Below, piece by piece: positions 34,601 through 46,600 of a DNA stretch of 64,000 nucleotides. The DNA is from Takakia lepidozioides. Lineage: Eukaryota; Streptophyta; Takakiopsida; Takakiales; Takakiaceae. Location of the stretch: NCBI GenBank assembly GCA_030704615.1, contig CM060734.1, positions 52,716,042 through 52,780,041 on the forward strand, written 5' to 3'. The first letter of the stretch is position 1. The number at the start of each line of letters is the position of its first letter. The position numbers were made by a program, and so were the translations under genes. The notes beneath the pieces were generated by a model that was given only the letters and a program-made list of their open reading frames with translations, was not told the origin of the DNA and made no database searches.

Positions 34601-37600
34601 GGCAACTTAGCCTGACAAATATTAAGGCCCTGGTGAGTATCATAAACGTAAAGAAAGACCTTTCTTTCCCAGGTGTATGGTGGATAGCAGATCTACTCCC
34701 AACACTTATAAAATTAGGAGTTGGTTATGTCTTGTGTTTGATTTACTCAGGAGAGAGAGCTGCAGTGTTACATGTTTCAGTGCAAATGGCCACTGGATAA
34801 GTTATCCGCACAAAGTTAACCTCTTATCTTACTCAAAGGACAATCTTCATGCTTCTGAAGTTTGTACTGATGATTGAACACACTGTAGTGCCTTTGTATT
34901 GGGGGCTCAGCGGTACAGATGAACAGACAGAATGGAAGATGAACTTCCATTATGAAACACGCAAAGGTTTGCAGAACACAAGCAATGGGCAACAACAACA
35001 AATGCAAGAAGAAAATTCACTTTCATCACTCGAACCTGATCTTCAGATGAGGACCATGGAATGCCCATTCCAACAGGTGTAGTGACTGGGCCCTGCAAGC
35101 CGAATGCCACCACAAGGCGAAAGTCATGAAGCATGAAATAACTCCAAATTTCTTCTACTTTTACAATTGCAATGCATCCCACTCCACAACAAGATACTTT
35201 TCAGAAGCACACAGTGGGAAAGGTCCAATCGTTATTGTACAAAACATAAACCTTCCCGATGTCAAAATGATGTGAAGCTTGTAACTGACAAACATTTCCA
35301 CAAGCTTAGCCAAATATGCAGATATGATTAAATATACAAGTTCTTGCTATGCTGATTTGTCATTCCACTCATCTACATGCTCCTGAAAGCTGAGGAAACA
35401 TCTTAGCCATTGTGTCTTGGAACAACCCAAATGAAAAATAAATAAAAATAACCTTGCAAGGCTTGTTTTTCCGGCTGCGGTCACGATTACTGTTCTGTCT
35501 CATCAGTCTGCCTGGCACATTGGCAATCGGTGTGCCGACCTGTGAAGCAGATATGGTGATGGCTGCAGGAGCTGCCTCAGGATTCAAGTCAGAGGGTTGC
35601 TTTATTAACTTGGGTTTCTTTGACAGTTGCTGCCCTGCCAGTCCTTGTGACCCTGGTGTCCCGGGTGTGTCTGCTGCAGTACCTGTTACAGAAAAAAGAA
35701 AGTGTCAGGCATGTTACATGCCCTACAGTACCATCTCCTTCTCCTAATCAAGTTCTACAACTGACAAAGCACCAACCTACTTGTGGAATGGACCTGTCAC
35801 TGCCACAGCCATTATGCTTACCATTGGGGCTCCCATGGACTTTAAAAAGCTTTTCTCTTTCCCTGTCATCTGTTTTGAGCTTCCTCATCTTTAGCAGAGC
35901 CTTTAAGCTTTAAAGATCCAAAGTGCCTCGCAACCTACTACTTGAGGCACTTCGTTTTTGTCCTACACTTAATGGATTCGGGAGAAATTCTTGGTATCCA
36001 TTGGCCCTCATCTGATGGTGGTTTGAAGTTTCTTTCTGACTTTCTCGAAAGCAGGGATAACTGGACAAGCATGCCTTCCTACCTCTCCAGGAAATTTTCT
36101 ACAGCCCTCGCACAGGCCCTCGGTGCATTGGCTCTCATAGGTTGCAGATTGAAATGGGGAAATGGTGTTCTAGAGATAGAATATGAGACTCCTCAATATG
36201 CATATTGGAGGAAGAGCGCTGGAGATTGTGAGATACGTGAGAGATACTACTGTTAAAGATACCCATTCCTTGGCAGAGGTCTTCAGCTTGAAGAACCAAA
36301 CTGTCTGATGGCCACCTGCTTGAGACCCTTCATCTTAGGGCATCACTTGATCTGAACAAGTATTTCTATGCTCTTCCCCGTCACATGGGGCCTTGTGGCC
36401 CCCTGGGGCACTATAAATTTTTCTTCTATCATTATTTATATCTTTCTAGGCTCCCACAACCTATGGATAGAGACTGGCAGATGGGAAAACCTGCAACAGG
36501 AGGACTGCCTATGTCCAACTTGCACAGGGCGCAACCAGGAAATTGAAACTGGAGAACACTTCTTCTTCTATTGCCCTCTATACTACGAGTTCCGTGGGCG
36601 ATTCCACTGTCTATTCCGCGGAACCCAATCTCTCACTGAAGTCTTCCACTATGAGGATCAGAAATGCTTGGCAGCTTACCTGCACGAGGACTTCACCCTT
36701 AGACAATCACTTGAGCAATTATTTTCTATTCTTGGATCTGGTTTTGTTTCCTCTCTCATGTTTTCTTCCATTTTGTCCCATAAGCTCTATGAGCTTTCCG
36801 CGGACGTTATAAAGCACCATTTCATTTCATTTCTTTCTATATGGTTCTCTTTTGGCAGAGCCTCAAGCTTTACCCTCATGAGACACTTCTCTCTTAGAGA
36901 AATTTGGAGCCCTCTGATGTCTTTACTTGTCCTTGTTTTGTCCCATGGGCCTCAGGCCCCTTCCATATTTTTCCCTTTTCCACTCTCTTTCACTTTGTAG
37001 ATGGAACGAAATTTTCTCTTGAATTTTTTCCTCCATCTCGCTCTCCAATTTCATCACCACCTTCTCGCTCTTGTTAAATGCCCGTTGTGCGGGCAACTTG
37101 AAGACAGCATTCACTTTCTCATTCATTGTCCTCGGTAATCTCAATCTCACCAGAGAGATGCCCTCTTCAAATCCATCGAGGGATTTGTTCCTGTACCTCT
37201 GTTTACCAACTTTGAAAATCTCGAGGCTGAGCCCAAAGCCCAGGGCCCTTTTTGGGCCTAGTTTGGGCAAATCACACACAGCAGATTGATGCTTGTGTAA
37301 AGGGATTTCCAGAGCATATCTGGGAAACTTGGATCAAGTGTCTGTTCCAAGGTAAGTCATACTACCAGTGTCAGCCCCCGAGTACATTCTCTCTTGTTAA
37401 AGATCTCTCCTTAACTATTGGAGTGAGTCCTCTCAAAGGTAGTGCCTATTCCCTCTGTTTCAGTCCAAACTGGACATGGGATCTATGGCCACAAGGCTAC
37501 GGCAAGCAAAGTCTTGATTACATTCTCTCTCTTTCTCTCTTTCATTCATTGAGCACAATGGCCACAAGGCTATGGCAAACAACATCTTATGAGTACATTC

Positions 37601-40600
37601 TTTCATTCGTTGACCTTAGATTCTGTGCAGACATCACCACTGCCTTTTTCCCCCTTGCAGCCACTGGAGACAATTCCAGTTATTCCAGGCATGGAAAATT
37701 CAATCATTGCGGGGGAAAGAAAAAAATCAACATGCTGCTCTGTTGAAGAATGACAAGACGTACCAAGGCCTGATTCAGAGGACAGGATACCAGATGGCAG
37801 AAGGGGGTCCACTTTCCGCTTCAACTGCTTCCCCGAAAACACAAAGATGTTAACAACACACGTATTGAAATGAGTGAGTACCGACACTGCAGAGATGTCT
37901 GTCCAAACAATCAGGCAATAAGCCTCCTTTGCCACCATGGAAGGTTTTCACCGCTAGACAGACGCATGTGCAGGAAATTAGCTTCGTGCAGTCCCCAGAA
38001 GATATTCAAAATTGCATGATGAGAATCCTTCCTTCACATGGCTTAGGTTGACAATATGAATTAGGCTTAATTGCGAATGCATGTGGTGATCGAGTATCCA
38101 AAGCCCAAAGGAATGGGTGGCAAGTGGTTCTACTGCGAATGAGGAGATCAAACTTGTATCAACCAGGTCATCTACAGTGAATCTTCCCAGTTGTGTGTAT
38201 GTAATGAATCTATCTAGCGCCTACTTGGCCAGAGGTCTTGTTAGTTGAGCATCATAAATAACCCAAGAGCTTAACACTAACTCAAGACCAGTTGCTATTC
38301 AGAAAAACACCTAAGTACAAACCCACATGCACCTTCCAAAGGGCGTGGGATAAATGCTACAACCCACCTCATACAATGGTCGATGGACATCAGGCGGCCG
38401 GCCATGCTCTCCATCAGAACCCTGCAGCAGCATGAGTCACATGAAAATCTTTTACAAGACACTCTCATGTGAGCAAACATGTGTAAAGAACTGTGGCTCA
38501 CAAATCAGGTAAATCAAAATAGACACAGGTACCTTGGCTGATGTGCCCCCAGACACTCCTGCATCAATAGCCCTTGCTGCAGACACCCCCCCAACCAAAT
38601 GTTTTGTCTTTTTCCTCTTCTTGGATTTGGATGCCCCTAAAGTTCCGTCACTTCCAACTCCGTGGATAGTGTTGCTGGGAACAGCACAGTTTATGTCTCC
38701 CCTGTAAGAAGCATCTGCTGTGGCACACTCGTCCTCTAGCTGGATTTGTGATGTATCTAAACCCATGGCTGCCCGTGGCAAAATCCCTGTCATTCCCATA
38801 GAAGAGCTCATGCCTCCTGTGCCAGTTGCACGCTGGCGTGTACTTCCAGCTGATGAGCGCGCCCGCTTTGTAGGAATAATCCCTACATGCGAACCGTGAA
38901 GCACCCCACCTCCAGGCAAGGATCGTTTGCCAGTGATGGCTGGAGAAGGCAACCCAGGGTTCAAGTCCCCACTTGGCACTGCTGAAGACCGATGCAACAA
39001 TGGGATGCCACTAGGCCCAGAATTGCCGACCTTGAGTACCTTCTTGCGTTTCTTTTTAGAGAAACCAGAGAGACCTCCCTCGCTCCCAAAAGAGCCAGAT
39101 AAGTAATGCAACCGTAGGTCATCATCCTCCGATCGGGGGCCCTTTCCTTGGGAGGGAAAACTTGATATGGGATGGCTTTCACTCCAGAAACCACCTAATC
39201 CAACGTCAGATGCCACCCCTGAGTCGTCAGCTGCCTCAGCAGTTGCTTGAGCTTCAGCATCTGCCAATGCCGCTGCATGCTCCTGTACAAAGTCCAGCAA
39301 CTTTGTTTTCTTACATACTCTTCACCATAGGCTCTTTCGGCTTGGACATTACCAAAATCCTTTCTATCTTGGTTTGCTCTATCTTGTCCATGGTCTGTCA
39401 CAGCCCTATGTAGACATTCTAAGGATTTTTTTCTTTTTCTTTCTCTTGTCCCCCCCCCCACCCCAAACTTTATTCAACCCTCTCACCCATGTCAGCAACA
39501 ACTACTGCACTCCCCGAAAGCCCCGGCCACTGGACGAACCCACCTGTCCTACCTTTCTACAGTTCCTATTGTATGTATGTCAATTGCACTGACCAACACA
39601 GACAAAGAAAAACTCGCTGTTCTCTCTCCATACTCTTCCAATGAATGGATCAGACATGTAAAATGTTGAGATTCTCACAGTACAAGACTAAAGTATAAAG
39701 TGACATGAACTTCAAGTCCAGCAGATCACTCTTACCGCCTCAACTGTGGCCCAGTGCAATTCCACAGAAGCTCGATATGTCTCAACTGATCCAGCAGGTA
39801 TCACATAAAATAGCGATTCCTGGATCATTGTATGGAAATCATTTGAGTCAGCTTTCCCACAGGTAGTACCAATTTAAACCCACAGATTTTGACAATACCA
39901 AATTAGCTGAACAACTTGAACCTGCTAGTGGATAATTGTAAACCAGGGGTTGACTTGGTCAGACATGCATCTCAAGAATTGGACATAGACATGGAGATTC
40001 AAATAGACAAGTTTGACGAAAAATTGCCTTGATGCCTTGATGCCTGACTATGCACTCTCAATGTCATCACAGTATTGGGGATTTGAGGATATCGAGGTGC
40101 ACCACAGGTACGGATTAAGTAGAATGTACTCATAAGACATTGTTTGCCGTAGCCTTGTGGCCATTGACCCCGCGCCCAGTTTGAGCAGAACACAATGGGA
40201 CAGAACCTACCTCGGTCAGGGGCTGACATCGGTAGTAAGACTTACCTTGATAAAGGACATTGATTTGGGTTTTCCCGATATCCTCTAGAAATCCCTTCAC
40301 ACAAGCATCAATCTGCTGTGTCTGGTTTGCCCAGTAACTAGGCCCCAGAAGGGCCTGGGCTTTTGGCTCAGCCTCGAGACTTTCAAAGTTGGTAAACATA
40401 GGTACAGGCACAATTCTCTTGATAGATTGGAGGAGAGCGTCTCTCTGGTGAGAGTACCCCGGACAGTGAATCAGGAAATGAAAATTGTCTTCGGGTTGCC
40501 CACACAACGGGCAATTGCACTCTGCCTTTCCTCTCTGCTTCTGTTTACTGTTCCAAGGTAGGCTTCCTGCCCTGAGTTTAAATTTCAGTCTGGTGCCGAG

Positions 40601-43600
40601 AGTGGGTAGAGTCACACCCAACTACACCCTTGTGTGATTGAGAGTACTTTTGGTAACTAAGTTGCAGCTTCCAGTCACACTATGTATATGCTAGGGTACG
40701 TTGAGCTCATTTTCTGAAAATGACTCATGGGAAGGATCATGGATACGGGTATGATGCATATGCCAAGGTCGATGGAGAGAAATTCAACATCAACCAGACG
40801 ACCACATGCTGAATAGTACTGGTAATGGCTCTGTGAAACTAAGGGTTTGGGATATAGCTTTGTGAGTGATATGTTGTACAACTGCACGACACATGATCAC
40901 ATATGTTCATCTTAGCTAACATGTTGCCTGTCCTGAATTGTGGACCAGCCAGGGAAAACAATCAGGGTTGGATACGCAAGGGCTCTGCCATTTGAGAAAT
41001 TACCCTCAAGATTTGCAATTTTGCAAGTCACCAGAAAGATGTTGTGTTTGAGGTCATCCATGATGTCCTCCCCCATGTCACAGACTGGAAACAGGTTCAG
41101 GGAAGTTTTCTGCCTAACTTCAGTTTCATCAGACAATTTTCTGGTAACAGACATGGCTTTGGACAGTACAGTCTCTAAATGACTCTTATATCTGAAGTGC
41201 CATGTCATAAGACACGATTGATTTGCATCGATATATGAGTTTCAACCTTGGGATGACAGGGAAATGTCGTAGTATTTTTCTGGGTACAGTCCCACGACCA
41301 GGAATGTAACGCGACGTCTTGCACTCCAGGCGAAAATCTGTTTTTTCAGTCTCCCCACGGAAGAGTACACGCTATTTCCAAGATATAGCGTCGATTAACT
41401 TAGGATATCTGGTGTTGGACATGTGTTGCAACTGACCCGACCACCTGACCTTGAATTCATTCGTCAGGAACTTAAGGAAGGGATGCCAAACTCACCCCAA
41501 ACTGCCACATTGGCTGTTTTGGAGCATGCTGACATGCACTCCTTAAGCAACCCCACTTGAATGGATTCTAGAGACTTAGCCTGGTTGGAGTTATCGGGTT
41601 AAATAGAAAGAGAACAAAGAAGGGCTACTATGAGTTGCATAGTCAAGCAATACTCATTGTCCCTTCTGGACAAGGAGCTGGAGCATACCTCAGTGAACTG
41701 GTCTTCCCATAACGGCTCCAAAACACTACTGGTTTCTGAAAGTCGCTCAGGGGTTGCAGGAGCCTCAGCTTGTGCGATCAGTTCACTGCCTAATGACTCC
41801 TTCAGGAATCGTTTGGCATAGTCATAGATTGGTAGAGACGTCTTCTTCAGCTTGATACTGTCCACTGCCTTTCCCAGCACCTGAAAGATTCACGATGTCA
41901 AATCAAAGGATCTACACGCACTGCAAATTGGTGTGAGTGAGAGCACAACTGCAAACATTAGGTGTGATTCCGCCTAGCTTGCCATAGCTTTGTGGCCATA
42001 GAGCCATGCCTGGTTAACAGAGAACAGGAAAGAAAGGGGACAGGGGGACAGGAGGAGCACAGCTTGTTCTAGTAGTGGGAACTGTGTGGATGAAAAAGAA
42101 AGGATGATAGACCTTAAATGATGGAGGACTCATGCATGGAGAAATCATGGAGAATCTGATGTTTGTAAAGGGCCTCAAACAAACTCTAAAAATTATCATT
42201 CTCATCTTTGTGCAACTTTTCACACAAACTCTGAACGTCACCTGTCCTGCACCAGGGACATCAACATCCATTGGATCAGCTTCAATATCGTGTATCTGAG
42301 CTTTCAGCTCGTGCAAAGGCCCAGTTTTTGGTTTGATCAACAATGCCTCAACTGAGCGCCAAAACTCATTCACAGCATTTGACAGGAGGCGTGCCACTTT
42401 ACGCTGTCTCTGATTCAACTCAGCTGCCAAAAAATCAGACTGCTGCCTTTCTTGCGCAATCCACCGGCAGAATTGGGCAGCAGCAGCTACTTTCCATAAT
42501 CGCTCCTGCAAAGTTCCATTCACCAAATCAAATTAAGGTGCAATGAAAGCATGTATGACCAATTGATGCCTCCTCAGAAACTAGAGGATCTTGCTTCTTG
42601 TATGTCTCAGGAACAAATCAACCAGCAGTCTTTCATGATGGGAGGCATTTCTGCAGGAGGCACCAAGGCTTGATGAGAATGTAGATTCTGTAAACACAAA
42701 CACCTGATGCCTTAACGGATTAATGACCAGCTGTTCATCCCAGCTTCTGAATACATGCAAGATATACACATATAGCACTACACTTATGTCCATATCTACA
42801 AGGGTAGGATAAACTCTATGATCACAATAATGTGTTGAAAATCAACGACTTAATAAGACGCATGAGGTAATCTAAAACCTTACACATCATTTCTCACCAC
42901 CATCCATATTCAATACAAGTAGGAACAGTAACACTGAGGGTGATGTCTTCAGGTGCTGTCTAGAGTGGATATGTGAGGATGCACCCATTGGCCAGTTGGA
43001 ACTCTCATAGTGAATAACTTTCCACTAGCAAAGAAAGGGGACCAATGCTAGGTGTAAACTCAAACTATTACTTTCTTGGCCACTGGGTAACGTAGTTTCG
43101 GACCTTGATGCTACCTAAGTACACCTGAAGGCCTGTGAGAATTCCCACTGAAAGGGAACTTGGAAGGAGGGACCAGAAGACACCTATGTGACACAGAACC
43201 TCACAAGAATCGAAAGTCCCAAAAAAGTTTAAAAGTACCTGCATAACATCATTTGCCAGCCAGGCCATTTCTTCAAGTACAAAATCCCAGTGAGTCTTCA
43301 CTTTGAAGGGTTCAGCCAGAGGCTCTCTCTCTGCCCACTCTGCTGTCTCCTTACTTGACGCCTACATGTTCGCAGAAAAGACACAATTAAAATTTACAAA
43401 ACCGTCCTCAAAAGAGGGAAGTACCCCTTCTAAGGAAGGGGCTCTTGGATACACTCACCTGGCCAACATCTTCTCTCTTCATTAATTGTGGTTTCTGGAT
43501 TTGTTCCTCTCTCACGTTTTCTTCCATTTTGTCCCATAAGCTCTACGAGCTTTCCGCGGACGTTATAAAGCACCATTTCATTTCATTTCTCCTTAAAGAT

Positions 43601-46600
43601 TGCTGCTGTCCAAGTACAATCTGGAAAACTGGGTCCTTCACCCATTAACAAACAGCATAAGCTACACAATTTTCAATAGTTGTTTTTGGCCAACTGCACT
43701 ATCATACTATTTCCTTGAAGCATACATCCAACTGCGTCTTTCCTTTCATGGAAGTTGCTAGCTATTAGGATGCAACCATCTCCACCAAGAAACAGTTTGC
43801 AGCGATTAGATTCCAGCAGCCCTCACACTTAGAAGGTTGGTTGACTTGCTTGGACTGGAGAGTCTCTCGTCATCCTAGTGCATGTCTACTAGTTAGCTAA
43901 TTCACAAGAAGAAGCCATACTGCACCACACCAGGTTCATCCCTCATTGATGCATGACACTCAGATCTCCACCAACTAGAAGAGAAAGTTCTACCAAACCC
44001 ACCTAACACTCATGTGAGTTCATGAAATAAGCTAAAACTGAAGGCCCACTAAATCACCAAAACACTTCCGTGCTAATTTCTGCCTTGTTTGAAAATTGAA
44101 CATATAATTCAAACAATAGAGAAACACAATTAATTGACCAACCTTGATATGTTCCGCCTCTTCTAGAATGAAATCTTCCTCCGCCTTCTTTGACTTTGGT
44201 GAAAGATCTGCCTTATGCCTCACCACTTCAGATTTTACAGTTCGATCCTGCTCCTTCCCCCAAGGAAGTACTATACCTGGAAACCTGCTGTTTGATGGTG
44301 CACCAGCAAGTGAAGTCCGGCCTACAGTTCTAACCCCACCTAAAACAACAGATGCCTGCTCTCTAGTCTTAATTTCTTCCTGAAATGTTGCAGCTTTGCT
44401 GGTTTGTGGACCCATTTCAGCCTCTCCACCAAATGGGTTTGACCTGTTTTCAGCCACACCTTCTTCAATTTTGATTCTGACACTGCCAGGGCCAGGATTC
44501 TTGTCATCCAATGCTGACCTGTCTTTTCTTGCCAGCTGGTAAACACTGCCGCCTCTGGCAGAAACTGTCTTTCTGATGTCATGATTTCTGTGAACAGAAG
44601 GCCCGTCCAAGATCTCTGAACTTAAATGGGTGAGTGACACGTTACTGTCAGTAGCACCGCTCGACTCATTAGATGCGTTGGCTTCACCTAAGTTGGACTT
44701 TCGAACACCATCTGGTTCACCCTGACAAGAATGTTTGGTGGATCTGTCAGACCCCCTCTCATTGGAAGTAACTTCCATGAGAGAAAACGTCTCAACTCCC
44801 TCTCTATCATCTGTCACTGAAGTTGGATACCCATATGAACCTGCACCAATAACTGTATCTCTCACTCTACTTAAGTTCGAACAAGGTCTTTCCACAACAG
44901 CGGTATCACCTACATGTCCCCATTGTGAAGGGAGAACTGCTGAGTGGACCACCCCAGGATCAACAGTAAATTGTACACAAGAGCTTGGCTGCTCTACTGT
45001 CTCTACATGACTCTGTTCACCAGCCAAAGATAAGCCGTCTCTCTGCTCCTGTTGAAGAAGTATGAGATCCCCACCATCATTTGGCTGTACAGACATGGAG
45101 GCAGGCAAAGAGGCTCCTTCACTAAACCTCCCTAGGTCAATGGCGGCATTTAGAGGATGCGGTTGCAAGACTGTTCCACACCTTGTCTGGACTTCCTGGA
45201 CCAGATCATCTTCCTGGTCTGTAGTCACCCCGTTCCACCTGCCAGAAAGAGCCTGAGATTTGAGATGTGGGAATACCTGGTAGCTAATATCCACCATGCC
45301 TTCATTCTCTGTGGCAACCTCCCCTGTACCTACAGAGAATGGAGGAGGTTTGGCCTCAGACTCAATAAAAGATCTATCACCACCCACCACCTTGTCCAGC
45401 TCTTTTGGAGATACATGTCCATTCCCAAAGCGTGGACTTCTGTGTCTGTTTCTTCTTGCATATGATTGACTTTTAGATCCAGTGCGACCTCCTCCAGAGC
45501 CTTCACTCTCCTTCAAAGTAAGGTCAATTTGTGTCTGAGCAGTCGGGTTCACTTGCACTGGTTGGCCCTTGGCAACCCAGGGAGTAGCATCCCCCGTGTT
45601 AATGGGGAAGTGACCCCCATCCAACTCTGCACCTCGTCCTACAAAAAAACCATGTCTCAGGCTGTTCTCACGTGAGTCGCCATTCACTACGGCATTTGAC
45701 GTATAGCCACCCTCCCCCTCACTGCCACACAACCAAATGAGAAATCATTAGATCCTGCAATAAGATAAGACAAAACCAGTCAGAGAGCCACATAAAGACA
45801 GCATGTGTTAAATGAATCTTCCACGGTCACAACAACTGAATAGAAAATTACATCAGAAAACGGGGCCACATCATGCAACTTGCAAATGAAGGGGAAGCAG
45901 CTCTCATTTATGCTAGCCTCAGAGTTTGGGTGGAACAAAAGGGAACATCGAGAGGACGTCTATATCTAAAAGTTCATGTCTGGATCTAAAAGTCTCTCAT
46001 GTTCTGAAGAATGACATCTCAGATGTTTCCTTTTGTCCCCCCCAAAACTGTGCGCGGTGTATGTGGCCACAAGGCTACGGCAAACAATGTATTAGGAGTA
46101 CGTTTGTCTCTCAGATGATCTGAGGGCCCTACCTACCCTCTGCACTAGACTGAAATTTAAACTCGGGGCCAGAAGCCCACCTACGAACAATAAACAGATA
46201 CAGAGAGATTGTAATTGATACAAGGAGATTGTAATTGCCAGATGTGCAGGCAGCCTGAAGACAACATCCATTTTCTGAGAAATTGTCCAGGGTATTATTC
46301 TCACCACAGAGTGACTCTCTTTAGGAACATCAAGAGTATTGTGCCTGCACCTCTGTTCACCAACTTTGGAAATCTTGAGGCTGAGCCTAAAGCCATGGCC
46401 CTGTTGAGGTCTAAATGCTGGGCAGATCACACACATCAGGTTGATGCGGATTTCTAGAGGATATCTGGAAAGCCAACAGATTGTTTTTACCCTGGTAAGT
46501 CCCACTAACGGAGTGAGCCCCTCACAGGGTTACTGTATGTTCCCTTTATTTCTGCCCAAACTGTCCGCAGGGTCTTTGGCCACAAGGCTACGGCAAACAA